The notes beneath the pieces are model-generated. The model was given only the letters and a program-made list of their open reading frames with translations, ran no database searches and was not told the origin of the DNA. Below are positions 11,220-20,922 of a DNA stretch of 64,000 nucleotides, one piece after another; the first letter of the stretch is position 1; each line of letters opens with the position of its first letter. Both the position numbers and the translations under genes were made by a program. Source of the stretch: Isoetes taiwanensis (Eukaryota; Streptophyta; Lycopodiopsida; Isoetales; Isoetaceae); contig JAJEKV010000028.1 in NCBI GenBank assembly GCA_021234155.1, forward strand, positions 10,806,134 through 10,870,133. The letters are read 5' to 3'.

Positions 11220-12155
11220 TTCTATTCCAGAATTTTTTGTTTTGATGGATGCACTCAAGCTTAACTCCAATGACATTTTAAATGGAAAAAATTATAACTC
11301 TCGGAAGCATGTTAAGATGCTCAAAGTTTAAGCACCTACTGAATGGATTAGAGGAGGGACTGGAACTTACTGATGCAACTTGGGAAGAGAAGAATTCAGT
11401 ATTTGGAATCTTGCCAATGATAGTCTGTCCAGAGGCTCAAGTGCATAGACTTCAAGGAAATTTGAGATAATCTAGCTAATGCGATTGTGCTGTAAAAATG
11501 AGCTAGAATATCTAGTCTTAGGGACCAGCTTTATAATCTCTCAGGTTAGTAGACTTCAAAGAATGATGAATACCTTCCAAAGTTCAAAGAAATCAAAGAT
11601 CAATTAGATAATATAGATAAGAAAGTGGAAGATAAAGAAATGCTCACATTTATATATAAAGGCTTACTTCCTACCTACTCAAATCTTGTTACAACCCCCA
11701 AAGTTTAGTAATAATTGTCCTATTGTGGAGACACTTTCTGCCTTTCTGTTATATGGAGAATCAGAACTACAGAAAAAGAGGCTTCTTCAACCGCATTTTT
11801 TAGAATGCAAAGAAGCAGAAGAAACGTTGGGAAAATGAAAAGGCAGCTTGAAAAGAGGATTCAAACACCTCTTTCAAGAATTATGATCAAGGAGTGAGCA
11901 ATTCCAAGGATAAAAAATCAGGAAAGAAGGCCAGATAATTCAAAAATTGTGGAAAGACTGGCAGAGAATATTGTTCAAAATGAAAGCAACAACTGTATCA
12001 TGGAAGAACTCAAGAAGAAAGCCATTGAGTAGAAACCGATGGCATTGGCAGCCAGTCCCTTTACAATAAAAGTAAAAAAGGGATCAAAAGCAGCTGGTAT
12101 CTTGATTCTAGAGCCACCTACCAGATGACAGGCGAGAAAACTCGCTTTTCAAACA
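11220..12155 (+). pseudogene. Copia-type LTR retrotransposon gag/protease remnant
   Basis: Scattered over three frames are LNGKNY (the gag 'LNGxNYxxW' start), a W-x-LAND motif (IWNLANDSLSRG), a degenerate zinc knuckle near 11940 (NCGKTGREYC, where CX2CX4HX4C is expected) and a protease-like WYLDSRATYQMTGEK near 12105 (canonical DSGATxHMTG, with the catalytic G changed to R). Many stops and frameshifts show it is dead. No LTRs or integrase were found, so this is an internal fragment of a Ty1/Copia element. Confidence 0.6.
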
Positions 12156-12445
12156 TTGATATGTATGATGTTTTATGTCTCTTGTGGACAACTCTTCTTG
12201 CATATCAAAGGAAAAGAAGTTCCTTTTTGGGTCAATAATATAGATGTGAAATCAAGTAGAAGGTTAATCTTTGTGATATCTTTGCCGTTCATACACAAAT
12301 GTGATATGCAGTTTATTGCAATTACTAGCAAGACTTAATGTCGTAATTCTCGTATACTTAAAGATTGGATAAATTCAATTTCTTTGGTAATCGTAGATAT
12401 TTTTGTGATCCATTACTTTTCACAATAAACAACAATAGATCAATG

Positions 12446-12516
12446 AGCTTCATGCCCAATGGATAAGGCGCCAATCTACGAAACTGGAGATTCTAGGTTC
12501 GATCCTTAGTGAAGTA
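12446..12516 (+). tRNA. tRNA-Arg (anticodon ACG), copy 1, partly decayed
   Basis: The D-arm (GCCCAATGGATAAGGCGC) and T-loop (GGTTCGATCC) match plant nuclear tRNA-Arg(ACG). The anticodon loop CTACGAA puts ACG at 12478-12480. The anticodon stem CCAAT/ACTGG has one mismatch, the T-stem has one wobble, and the acceptor stem has one mismatch and one wobble. No intron. It may be a weak or dead gene; it is nuclear in type, not the plastid trnR. Confidence 0.5.
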
Positions 12517-12942
12517 GCTCTAGGATGTTGATTTTAGAATAGGTTACTAGATATAGTTCAATTTATAGATTTTGAACGAACATTTGCTTTCTTCTATAGT
12601 TCCTTTATAGGTTATGAAAGATAGTTCATCTTATAGACTTTGAACAAACATTTTGGTACATCTATAGTTACTTCAGACCCGTTAATGATTGCTATGAATT
12701 TTTGGCTTGATGGACACGACACTTTCTTAGGTTAGTTTCCTCGGGAGCTATTAATTAATACAATTGGACATTCATGTCTTGCCGACAAGGGCTTTTTTTA
12801 TTAGCTCATTCGATAGCTTCTAATGATCAATTGGACTAACACAATTAGTGAATTACGAGCACACGGGGTAAATTATTTATAGTGTTTCAATTATTACCTC
12901 TGTATTCTATTATAGTGGTAAACTTTATTATTAGCTTTATAT

Positions 12943-13013
12943 GCATAGCTGGTGTAGTGGTATCATAGTACTCTCCCATGGTATTGACCAGGGTTCGATT
13001 CCTTGGCTATGCA
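12943..13013 (+). tRNA. tRNA-Gly (anticodon CCC), copy 1
   Basis: A 71-nt cloverleaf with a perfect 7-bp acceptor stem (GCATAGC/GCTATGC), an A-box region TGGTGTAGTGGTA that keeps the D-loop GG, an anticodon loop CTCCCAT with CCC at 12975-12977, and a T-arm CAGGG-TTCGATT-CCTTG with one wobble. Plant tRNA-Gly genes have the same D-arm style (GGTCTAGTGGTA). The anticodon stem has two G-T wobbles. It looks functional. Confidence 0.75.
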
Positions 13014-13038
13014 ACTTATCTTCCTTTTGCAGAAGAAA

Positions 13039-13061
13039 ATGGGGAGGGGGGGGGAGGGGGT
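13039..13061 (+). repeat. G-rich run with quadruplex potential
   Basis: Three long G runs (GGGG, a run of nine, GGGGG) separated by single A bases occur just downstream of tRNA-Gly copy 1. The matching place in copy 2 (about 14069-14078) is shorter, so the tract changes quickly. Confidence 0.7.
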
Positions 13062-13473
13062 CATTCTTGATTCTTGAAAATATGAGGCATCTTATCTTAA
13101 ATTTGGTAAGAAAATCAATATGCAACCTCTCATATGGTCTCCACAAACAAGAAAATCAACACAGTTCCATTCATGATTAATTAAGTGATAAGCAAAAGGC
13201 CATTTTTATAAGTCAAGCTTTATAAATAATGCATCAAATTTGTTAAATATATTGATAGTTCTTCAATGTCAATAGAAATAAGATCTTGCCGTTCATACAC
13301 AAATGTGATATGCAGTTTATTGCAATTACTGGCAAGACTTAATGTCGTAAATTCTCGAATACTTAAATATTGGATAAATCCAATTTCTTTGGTTATCATA
13401 GATACTTTTGCGATCCGTTACTTTTTACAATAAACCATAATAAATCAATGAAGTATGAACTTGGATGTCTTTT

Positions 13474-13546
13474 GACTTCATCGCCCAAAGGATAAGGTGC
13501 TAGTCTACGAAACTCAAGATTCCATGTTCGACCCCTGGTGAAGTCG
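13474..13546 (+). tRNA. tRNA-Arg (anticodon ACG), copy 2, partly decayed
   Basis: The acceptor stem is intact (GACTTCA/TGAAGTC) and the anticodon ACG lies at 13507-13509. The anticodon stem CTAGT/ACTCA has two mismatches and the T-stem CCATG/CCTGG has one. Compared with copy 1, different stems have decayed, so neither copy is a clean gene. Confidence 0.45.
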
Positions 13547-13972
13547 CTCTAGGATATTGATTTTCGAATAGGTTACTAAATATAGTTCAATTTATAGATT
13601 TTGAACGAACATTTGCTTTCTTCAATAGTTCCTTTATAGGTTACGAAACATAGTTCAACTTATAGATTTTGAACAAACATTTTGGTACATCTATAGTTAC
13701 TTTAGACCCGTTAATGATTGCTAGGAATTTTTGGCTTGATGGACACGACACTTTCTTATGTTAGTTTCCTCGGGAGCCATTAATTAATATAATTGGACAT
13801 CATGTCTTGCCCGACAAGGGCTTTCTTTATTAGCTCATTCGATAGCTTCTAATGATCAATTGGACTAACACAATTAGTGAATTACGAGCACATGGGATAA
13901 ATTATTTAGAGTGTTTCAAACATTACCTCTGTTGTTCTATTATAGTAATAAACTCTATCACTAGCTTTATAT

Positions 13973-14043
13973 GCATAGCTGGTGTAGTTTCATTATAGTA
14001 CCCTCCCACGGTATTGACCAGGGTTCGATTCCCTGGCTATGCA
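13973..14043 (+). tRNA. tRNA-Gly (anticodon CCC), copy 2, D-loop altered
   Basis: The acceptor stem and T-stem (CAGGG/CCCTG) are perfect, the anticodon stem GTACC/GGTAT is better than in copy 1, and CCC lies at 14005-14007. The D-loop reads GTAGTTTCATTAT where copy 1 has GTAGTGGTATCAT, so the conserved GG that docks with the T-loop is lost. It is likely impaired despite its good stems. Confidence 0.55.
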
Positions 14044-14243
14044 ACTTGTCTTCTTTTTGCAGAAGAAAATAGGGGGGAGGAAAAATACTTCTATTATTTT
14101 ATCTTTCTTGAAAATATGAGGCATCTTATCGTAAACTTAGTAAGAAAATCAACATGCAACCTCTCTCCACAAACAAGAAAATCAACACAGTTCAGTTCAT
14201 GATTATTTAAATGGTAAGCAAAAGGCCATGTTTACAAAGTATG

Positions 14244-15125
14244 CTATAATTGGATTGTCAATGAATTAAAGAGGGTATCTGAGTTATGGAAAGTAAAATA
14301 TAAATTAAGTTAGCAGAGAACATATCCTCTGACAAACATATTTGAAAGAAGGAGTGGATTTGAAACCTATAAAAAGTGTAGAAAAGTAACTCAAGAAATT
14401 GTTGGTTGGCATCTAATAGTTTTGAATATTGTCTTTTGTGGAATAATAGACATAATGGGAAGCATGGGATCCTATGCAATTTTTTGTTGGAATCTTTGTA
14501 GATTGCATGATTGATGCCCAAGTACAAACTTTAAACCACTCACAGCAAAACAGATGATACAACAGATCCTTGACTCGTTAATACTGAACCAGAACTATAA
14601 GAATTGGTGCATGGAATGGTTATTAATGCTGCAGAATGTGTGTCTAAGACAATGCAAAACAACAACAGTTCTTCCCCTTCTGCCCATAAATTCAACTGAC
14701 TCTGATCTTAATAAGTACCTTTTGTCTGCCTGATGGCCCGTCTACTCGCCCTCATATAGGAATCAGAACCTTTTTGCTACCCTTTTCTAAGCCGCCTAAT
14801 TTTCTGTTGGTAGTGTCGCCTCTGATATTTTGGCTCTATGCCTATCCGATTTTGTCTCAATGCAGCCTAAAAATAGATTTAGACAATACTTTTTCTTTAG
14901 AATGTGTTCCACGTATTTATACGCCTTTTTAAATATAAATACATGACACGTCACTATGAATAATTAATGGCACATTAATTATTCATAAGCTAAGGTTGGC
15001 TATGTTAATTATTAATTATTAAGGTGGAAACCTTAATTCGAATTTAGGGCTTGAGTCTCGTAATCATCAAGTAAAGCTCTTTTGCTTCTTCTTGTTAGTT
15101 TGGGATTTCATTAACTATTACGACA
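14244..15125. other. Intergenic stretch, nothing recognised
   Basis: AT-rich sequence without domains or RNA genes. Stop codons are frequent in all frames, and the 89-codon frame at 14258-14527 has no recognisable motif. Confidence 0.4.
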
Positions 15126-15308
15126 GTGTACATGGCATCATCTAATGGCACCAAGCACGTGGTAGACGGGGATTCTGTTGACATGCCTAATCCAAAGTCA
15201 ATAAAGGCGCTTTATGACATATTTCACAAAATTCAGACTTATTCAAATCTAATAAATGTACTTGAAGGATGTCATGATAATATTTCATGCATTTGTGGCT
15301 CTTACTGA
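15126..15308 (+). CDS. Unrecognised 60-aa frame ending at a foldback element
   Basis: An ATG-started frame with N-terminus MYMASSNGTKHVVDGDSVDM. I do not recognise it, though its composition resembles the start of a retrotransposon gag protein (a MASSNGT-like opening). It stops exactly where the foldback at 15300 begins, so it may have been cut by that insertion. Confidence 0.25.
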   Translation: MYMASSNGTKHVVDGDSVDMPNPKSIKALYDIFHKIQTYSNLINVLEGCHDNISCICGSY

Positions 15309-15930
15309 TTTTAATAATTTGTTCTGTTTATCTTTAAATAAAAAATATCATACTTATTAAAGTTTAAAGTTGCTTTTTAAACTAATTATCGGTTTCATCT
15401 ATTTAGAATTAAATTTTCATCTAAGATAACTTTTGTATAATTAAAATGCTATTCTTTTTAAAATATTTAAAGAAAGTTTTAGATTGAATTTAATTAAATG
15501 ATGATGTTTATGTTTAATAAAAAATGAATAGTCTATTATTGATTAAATGTCAATATATTTTATTAATAATAAATTATTCAATATTTATTATTAAACCAAT
15601 AACTTTATATCATTTAATTAATTTCAACCTAAAACTTTTCTTAAAGTATTTTTAAAAGTATAAAAGTTTGTAAATTGTGAAATAATAGTTTTAAGTTAAT
15701 CGCTTATCAAACTATCAGATTTCATTTAATTATCATGATTGTTAAATTTTGAATCTGTTAAATCACTAAAAATTAAAAATTTTATATTCTTGAAATGTCT
15801 AATTCTAAATAGATTCAAATGAAAATTAATTTGGAAATCAACTTTATTCTTTGATAACCATTATAGCTTTAGTTTAAAGATAAACTTATATAATTAAAAC
15901 TTATAAAAATTATAAGAATCAAGAAGAATC
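15300..15930. mobile_element. AT-rich foldback (MITE-like) element, about 630 bp
   Basis: The left and right halves are inverted copies with mismatches. A left segment near 15465-15500 (AAGAAAGTTTTAGATTGAAT) pairs with a right segment near 15610-15645, and a left CATCTATTTAGAATTAAAT (about 15396) pairs with a right ATTCTAAATAGATTCAAATG (about 15802). The outer ends (CTTACTGATTTTAATAA and the complement of TTATAAGAATCAAGAAG) also match. The sequence is above 80 percent AT. I found no clear target-site duplication. Confidence 0.6.
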
Positions 15931-16062
15931 AAATAATACATATATTCTTATAATGGCGTTCTTGAAGTGCTATCTATTAAATCTGAATAAGTCCAAAAAT
16001 TGTTGAATATGTCCTTTAGACTGAATAAGATACATGTCCTCGTCCTAATCTAGTATGGGAAT

Positions 16063-16980
16063 TTGCTATGGGCAACATCTAACAGTTATAGAGTATTGAA
16101 TATAGATGTGGTAGGCGAGTATGCAATGCACATAATCACGGTAATTGGCGACGAGGAACGGGGCGTGGCGAAGCATGTTGAGACCCGGATTTTGGGTCTC
16201 ATATGTAATTTTGGTGTGAGGAAGAGAAATCCGTTGTATGAATTTGGAGATTGTGTAAATACCATAAAGATTTTAAGGAACATCGAGGTGGCATCCATTA
16301 AAGGACATGGAGTTTTGTTTTCTTTATTGCCCACAGATGGTGCAAACATTCGATTACTCTTAGGCATGACCTATGACCAGCCTATACACATCAATCTGTA
16401 GTTGTTATTGTCGGGGTCAAAGAACATAGAATGTTCCCTTGTTTGCTAGTTGCAGCTGGCTGTGGCAAAAGGGATATTGCAGAATTGAAGTTTTGACCTG
16501 ATCAGGGATGTATTTTTGAGAAGTTGAAACATTTGTTTGTTTTAGGGGGTAAACCCATTGTCTTAGTCAAGACCTCGAAGGTCAGTACGTTCCGTGGCCA
16601 GACTAGTTTAGCATCTGCAGAGGCTACAATGGCATTTAAGATCGTAGAGGATGCAGTGTCAAGCTGGTTTCCAGATGAACTATGGTTTCAGGATGATGAG
16701 GTTGTCACGACACTTGGAAATGAAATCTTTGCATCACATGTTCCCGAAGATAGCAAGATATACATTTTGCTATTAAATCTAAGTCAATTTGTTCTTGTAG
16801 CTTGCCTCATTTTTTGATACGGCTTTCTACTAATCAAACATTTTTATGTGTAGATATAAGGGACATTGATATTGAATACAACTGGCGACAACAAGATCGT
16901 GAAGGTGTGCAATGCTTGCAAGAAGGCAGTGCTGGATAGTAGTGTGGAAAGGATGACATCATGGAAGAGCTAACAATATT
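16063..16980 (+). pseudogene. RPA70-like OB-fold fragments (uncertain)
   Basis: Three coding-like pieces in different frames: 16063-16401 (open, 112 aa, unrecognised), 16524-16817 with VLVKTSKVSTFRGQTSLASA, which resembles the 'vvlkn..Vs.F.G.slst' strand pattern of the RPA70 DNA-binding domain, and about 16870-16955 with VCNACKKAVLDSS, resembling its zinc-ribbon (C-x2-C..KKV). RPA-like proteins are encoded both by plant nuclear genes and by plant Helitrons. The pieces do not join cleanly by splice sites I could find, so this is probably a dead copy; the identification is tentative. Confidence 0.35.
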
Positions 16981-17669
16981 CGGTGACACAGGATGCAAGA
17001 CGCTAAATGTGACATTGGTGTATCATGTGTCTTGTGTTTAAGAGGCATATAACTTTTTGAAACAAAAGCTTGGAAGATAATTCTTAGGCCTACAATGTAT
17101 GAAGATGATTCTTAAATATATGCTTTTAAAAAGAAAGTGCAATTGAATGCCACGAGCTTGTATATTAGCCATTTCTTCATGAATGCAAACCAATAACGCA
17201 CATAGCCAAAATAATGCATTTACCAGGCGTAACCATTGGTGGAAAAATTATAGGCTAAAGGTTTGTTCCAATTGATCTAGTGCATTGTAGAAAAATTCCT
17301 AGTAGATTTTATATATATTTCTATGAAGACAATACAAATTTCCATTTGGGAACTTAAGAAATCCGATTTGCTATATGAGGGAACGTTACAAAAACTTTCT
17401 AGTCGGTTTTAAAAAGTTTGTCCAGCACTTCGTGAATCAGAATGGTGCAACACTGTAATTCCTATTCACGATAATCAAACATTTTTTTCTTTTTAAGGAT
17501 CAGATATATATTAATTGAAACTCATCAATTACATACATATGCTAAGTGATATCATACACCTACACAACATATTTGATTATATAGGGATAACCACTAAGCT
17601 ATAAAATTGAACTTTTACAAGAGCAATAAAAGAGAATCATGGGCTTTGGAAGCCCACTTCTCCTCCTCA

Positions 17670-17714
17670 AGTGCTACAAGATACTGGCAAAAAGTGCTAC
17701 AAGATACTGGCAAA
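17670..17714 (+). repeat. Perfect short tandem duplication inside the LINE
   Basis: The unit AGTGCTACAAGATACTGGCA is repeated with a 23-nt period (17670 and 17693). It lies at the end of the zf-RVT frame of the dead LINE and shortens that frame's reliability there. Confidence 0.85.
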
Positions 17715-19148
17715 CCTTTTGTTTCAAAGATGGCCATAGATCATTAGAGTGAAGATACTGTTGAGAGAATACTAATTTTCTCTGCCTCTTCCATATTGGC
17801 CATAGAAGCCATCCTTTACATAAATTCAAAGCAACTCTTCTTTCAATTTGCCATGATGATGGATACATGCCTAACAAAAGCTCCTTCTCTAAAAGGGAAG
17901 TCTCAAATACTTTCTTCAATTTTTCACATACTGGAAAGAGTTCCCGACAATGCATGAGACAGTGTTCAATTGTTTCCACTTTCTGCCTGCACATTGGGCA
18001 GCTCGGTGAGACATCACGGTTGAACTTGCTCACTAATACGTTGACCTTGATTGCTCTGTGAGATAGTAGCGTGGATACCTTTGATGGCAAGTGGCTCTTC
18101 CAGATTCATTTCCATACTCGAGTTACTTGATCATCTTCTAATGTTACCTCCCATTGGGAAGGGAAGCTTATCATTTCATTCGCATGCAGAAATGTGTATG
18201 CCTTTGAGACAAAATGTTTTTTATCAAGATTTTCATGGGGAAGGCGGAAAGCACCTACCTATGGAAAGGCAAAAGGTGATATACTGTCCAGTACCATTTT
18301 CCAAACCCGTTTGTCCCGCGCTCTCAAGTTAAACTCACTTTGAAATGAATCCCTGGAGCGTTGTATGCCACATCGATACCAATCCCCAATGCAAGAGATA
18401 CCAATCCATCTGCTTTGAGTTCTTTTATTCACCACCGAAAAAAGTGGCACGCGATCTCTGTTGCTTTCCACTTGCAGCCACCACATAGGCATAGACACGG
18501 AGGTACAATTTTTGATGTCCAAGCATCATAAAACTTTAATTATCTCCCAATCTTTTAACAATTCTCTAAGAAATGGCGATACTCCTATGTAGGGCTTCAA
18601 TTTATAAAAAAAGGGTCCAAGGCAGATCTACTTTATGAGAAGGCTTTCTGCACTGCATATAGTGAATTAATGATTGCTTTAGAAGCTCAAGGCCTGGAGA
18701 CTTTGAATCCTGCTGAAGAATTTTCCACATGAACTTGCAAACTAAGATCTTACTGTGCAACTTAAAGTCAACCATTCCTAGTCCCCTATATGATTTGGAT
18801 CTCAAACATTTCCTCCAAACTACTTTGACATTTGCCCCTTCCTCATTTCCACCCTAGACAAAATTTTGCACCATTTTTTATAACTCTACTAGCTTTGATT
18901 CAAGAGCCAACAACATTGATGCAGCATAAATATGAGTACTGCTTAGCACTGACTTAGCTACGAGTATCCTTCCTGCCATGGAGAGCTTACTGACCTTCCA
19001 TCACCTCAAAAGTTTGTCTAAACTAAGCAAGATCTCATTTCAAATATTCGAGGATGAGGCGCATACCCCGATTGGAACACCCAACAACATCGAAGAAGAC
19101 CCAACTGGCACTATGGTCCAAGGAAAAGCAATAACATGAGCCGAAAGA

Positions 19149-19188
19149 GGCTCATCTAATGGCCAGATGGCTCATCTAATGGCCAGAT
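19149..19188 (+). repeat. Perfect 20-bp tandem duplication inside the LINE
   Basis: The unit GGCTCATCTAATGGCCAGAT occurs twice without a spacer. It is in the part of the LINE encoding the segment after the YADD box and shifts the frame (20 is not a multiple of 3). Confidence 0.9.
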
Positions 19189-19282
19189 GGCTGCACATTT
19201 GTTCCAATTGAGAAAACAACCTGATGCTATAGAGGAAGAGTCCAATAACTGCTTCGTATTGGAGAAATTTTCTTCTGAGGCA

Positions 19283-19683
19283 AGTCACTAACAAGTCAAC
19301 AACTGCTTTTGTCAATTTACCCAAGTACCTGGACAGAGTTACAAGGCCAGGCTTTTCATCTAGCAGCAGGATGGTTGCTTTGGACTATCTGGAAAAGACG
19401 AAGATTGGTAATCTTCAAAGGTCTGGATGTGGCAGATAATCGTGTTCTCCAAGAAGCTCAAGGTTACATTGTAAAGTCGTATCATTGTTCTTCACTTGCC
19501 CCTCGCAAGAGGCGATTGATTTTTGAGGAGTATTTGGATGTGCACTCTTATGCTTAGGCAGGTTGCTTCACTCGGTGGGTCTCTGCTTATCCGCTGAGAT
19601 TTTATTCCTGTCTCTGCATTTATACTTGTATTTGACTCTTTGATTGAATAAAGTCTGACGTCCTTCAACAAAAAAAAAAAAAA
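19283..19683 (+). mobile_element. 5'-truncated LINE inserted into the older LINE
   Basis: This 401-bp insertion carries the last codons of a LINE ORF2 on the + strand (LAAGWLLWTIWKRRRLVIFK, ending at the stop near 19557), a short 3' UTR and a poly(A) run at 19670-19683. It is flanked by a perfect 13-bp target duplication TTCTTCTGAGGCA (19270-19282 and 19684-19696). Removing it restores the older LINE's reading frame across the gap (DASEE then NFSNT on the - strand). This is a textbook target-primed insertion. Confidence 0.93.
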
Positions 19684-20310
19684 TTCTTCTGAGGCATCTA
19701 GAAACAAGAAAGGATCATTGGCATATTGGTTACATATTTGTTGTAAGCCATCCGTCATCTGCAGCCCTGTTATAACCCTATCTTCCATTGCTGCCAGTAG
19801 CACTTGAGATAGTCCTTCTGCAACATTTTCGAAAAGGAAAGCCATCCTTATCTAATGCCCCTGCTTATGTCAAAAATAGGAGGTCTCTCCAAAAACTAGC
19901 ACAATGCACGCGATTCGATTTTGGAATAATGGTAATACACCCAGTGTTTAGTTTGCTGCCAAGCTTATCTGCTTGTAGAAAGTCCTGATAAGCACTATAC
20001 ACACAAGGATTTCTAGTACTCCCAGAAAATTTTTGAGAATGCCATCTATAGGGCATTTATTTTTAGCCAAAGAGTAGACGGGCTCATGCATATCTTCCAC
20101 GGATAGCGGTTGTCCGAGTTGTTCCTTTTGCATTGCAGATACTTTAGATATAAATTTTGAAAGAGTTAACTCCTCAAAGCAATCTTGAAAGTTTATATTC
20201 TTCTTCGTAAAAAAATCTTCAAAATGTTTAAAAACAACCTCCTTCACCTGTTGTGGGTTCTGGATGATGGATCCATCCTCCACCTGTACTGAGGACAATG
20301 TGGCTGATTG

Positions 20311-20922
20311 TTTTCTCTATGACATGGACGTAACAGGATGGTCCCAAACACCATACTTATGCGATAATATTATCTGCTCAATTCATTAAATTCCCAAGAC
20401 CAAGTAAAAATACAATGCAGTTGACCAAGGAATGGAGGATCCAGCGTAACATCAGAATTCCGGCTCGCATAAAGTCAGGTTCTAATGTAATGGCCTCACC
20501 TGAAGCTTCCTTAGGCGGAGCCAACTAGAGCCGCAATGGGCAGATAAGATAATGACCCTTTGTTGCTGGGCAATCCTTATTCCATTCGGTTGGATAGACT
20601 GTTCCTAAGATTTTGTCCAACAGCTCCCATTTGCTCTGAGATTCCATTATGGAGGACAAAACAGCACAGAAGAAATGAAGAATGCTACTTGTGTTTGTGG
20701 GCACCATGTCCACTTAGATGTACAAAGAATTATGCTACCATAAACACAATTTTGCAGCTGCCTATGTACAACTTCAATCACACCAGGAGCAAATCCTGCA
20801 TAAGTCAATTACAAAGTAGGGGAGAGGGATCGAATTGCAAGATATATTACACAACATGAGCCTGCCACCCAAGGCCAAACTGCTCTTACATGCTTATCTC
20901 ATCAAAATCATCATCAGCCTTT
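20311..20922. other. Short gap between LINE and starch-branching enzyme gene
   Basis: It holds the probable 3' UTR of the starch-branching enzyme gene (about 20922 downward). Short frames here show no recognisable domain, and no other feature was seen. Confidence 0.4.

Larger units (their letters stand above)
12284..13208 (+). repeat. Tandem duplication, copy 1 (with tRNA-Arg and tRNA-Gly)
   Basis: This segment is repeated at 13288-14236 with roughly 90 percent identity by eye. The offset grows from 1004 to about 1030 bp because copy 2 carries a small insertion just before its tRNA-Arg gene. The unit starts near a GCCGTTCATACACAAATGTG motif and ends after AAGCAAAAGGCCAT. Each copy carries one tRNA-Arg-like and one tRNA-Gly-like gene about 500 bp apart, both on the + strand. 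Confidence 0.85.
13288..14236 (+). repeat. Tandem duplication, copy 2 (with tRNA-Arg and tRNA-Gly)
   Basis: Second unit of the duplication starting at 12284. The two units are separated by about 80 bp of single-copy sequence. Divergence is spread along the unit and has hit different stems of the tRNA genes in each copy. Confidence 0.85.
17470..20310 (-). mobile_element. Non-LTR retrotransposon (LINE), internally deleted and dead
   Basis: On the - strand, 20298-20050 encodes the pre-RT linker (IIQNPQQVKEVVFKHFEDFF), about 19950-19880 has TGCITIIPKSNRV (the INTGVIKLIPK region), and 19845-19684 has a degenerate YADD box (QYANDPFLFLDASEE). The frame then continues beyond an inserted element at 19260-19160 (SNTKQLLDSSSIASGCFLNW). 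18805-18602 has GLGMVDFKL with LKQSL, and 18090-17674 is a zinc-binding zf-RVT domain (CPMCRQKVETIEHCLMHC). The palm between the IPK motif and the YADD box is missing, so there is an internal deletion. Stops are scattered. A T-rich tract at about 17482-17495 is probably its poly(A) tail read from the other strand. Confidence 0.8.

Noticed and set aside
12446-13546. Plastid trnR-ACG insertion
   Set aside because: The D-arm and T-arm match the nuclear tRNA-Arg(ACG) style, and no flanking plastid sequence is present.
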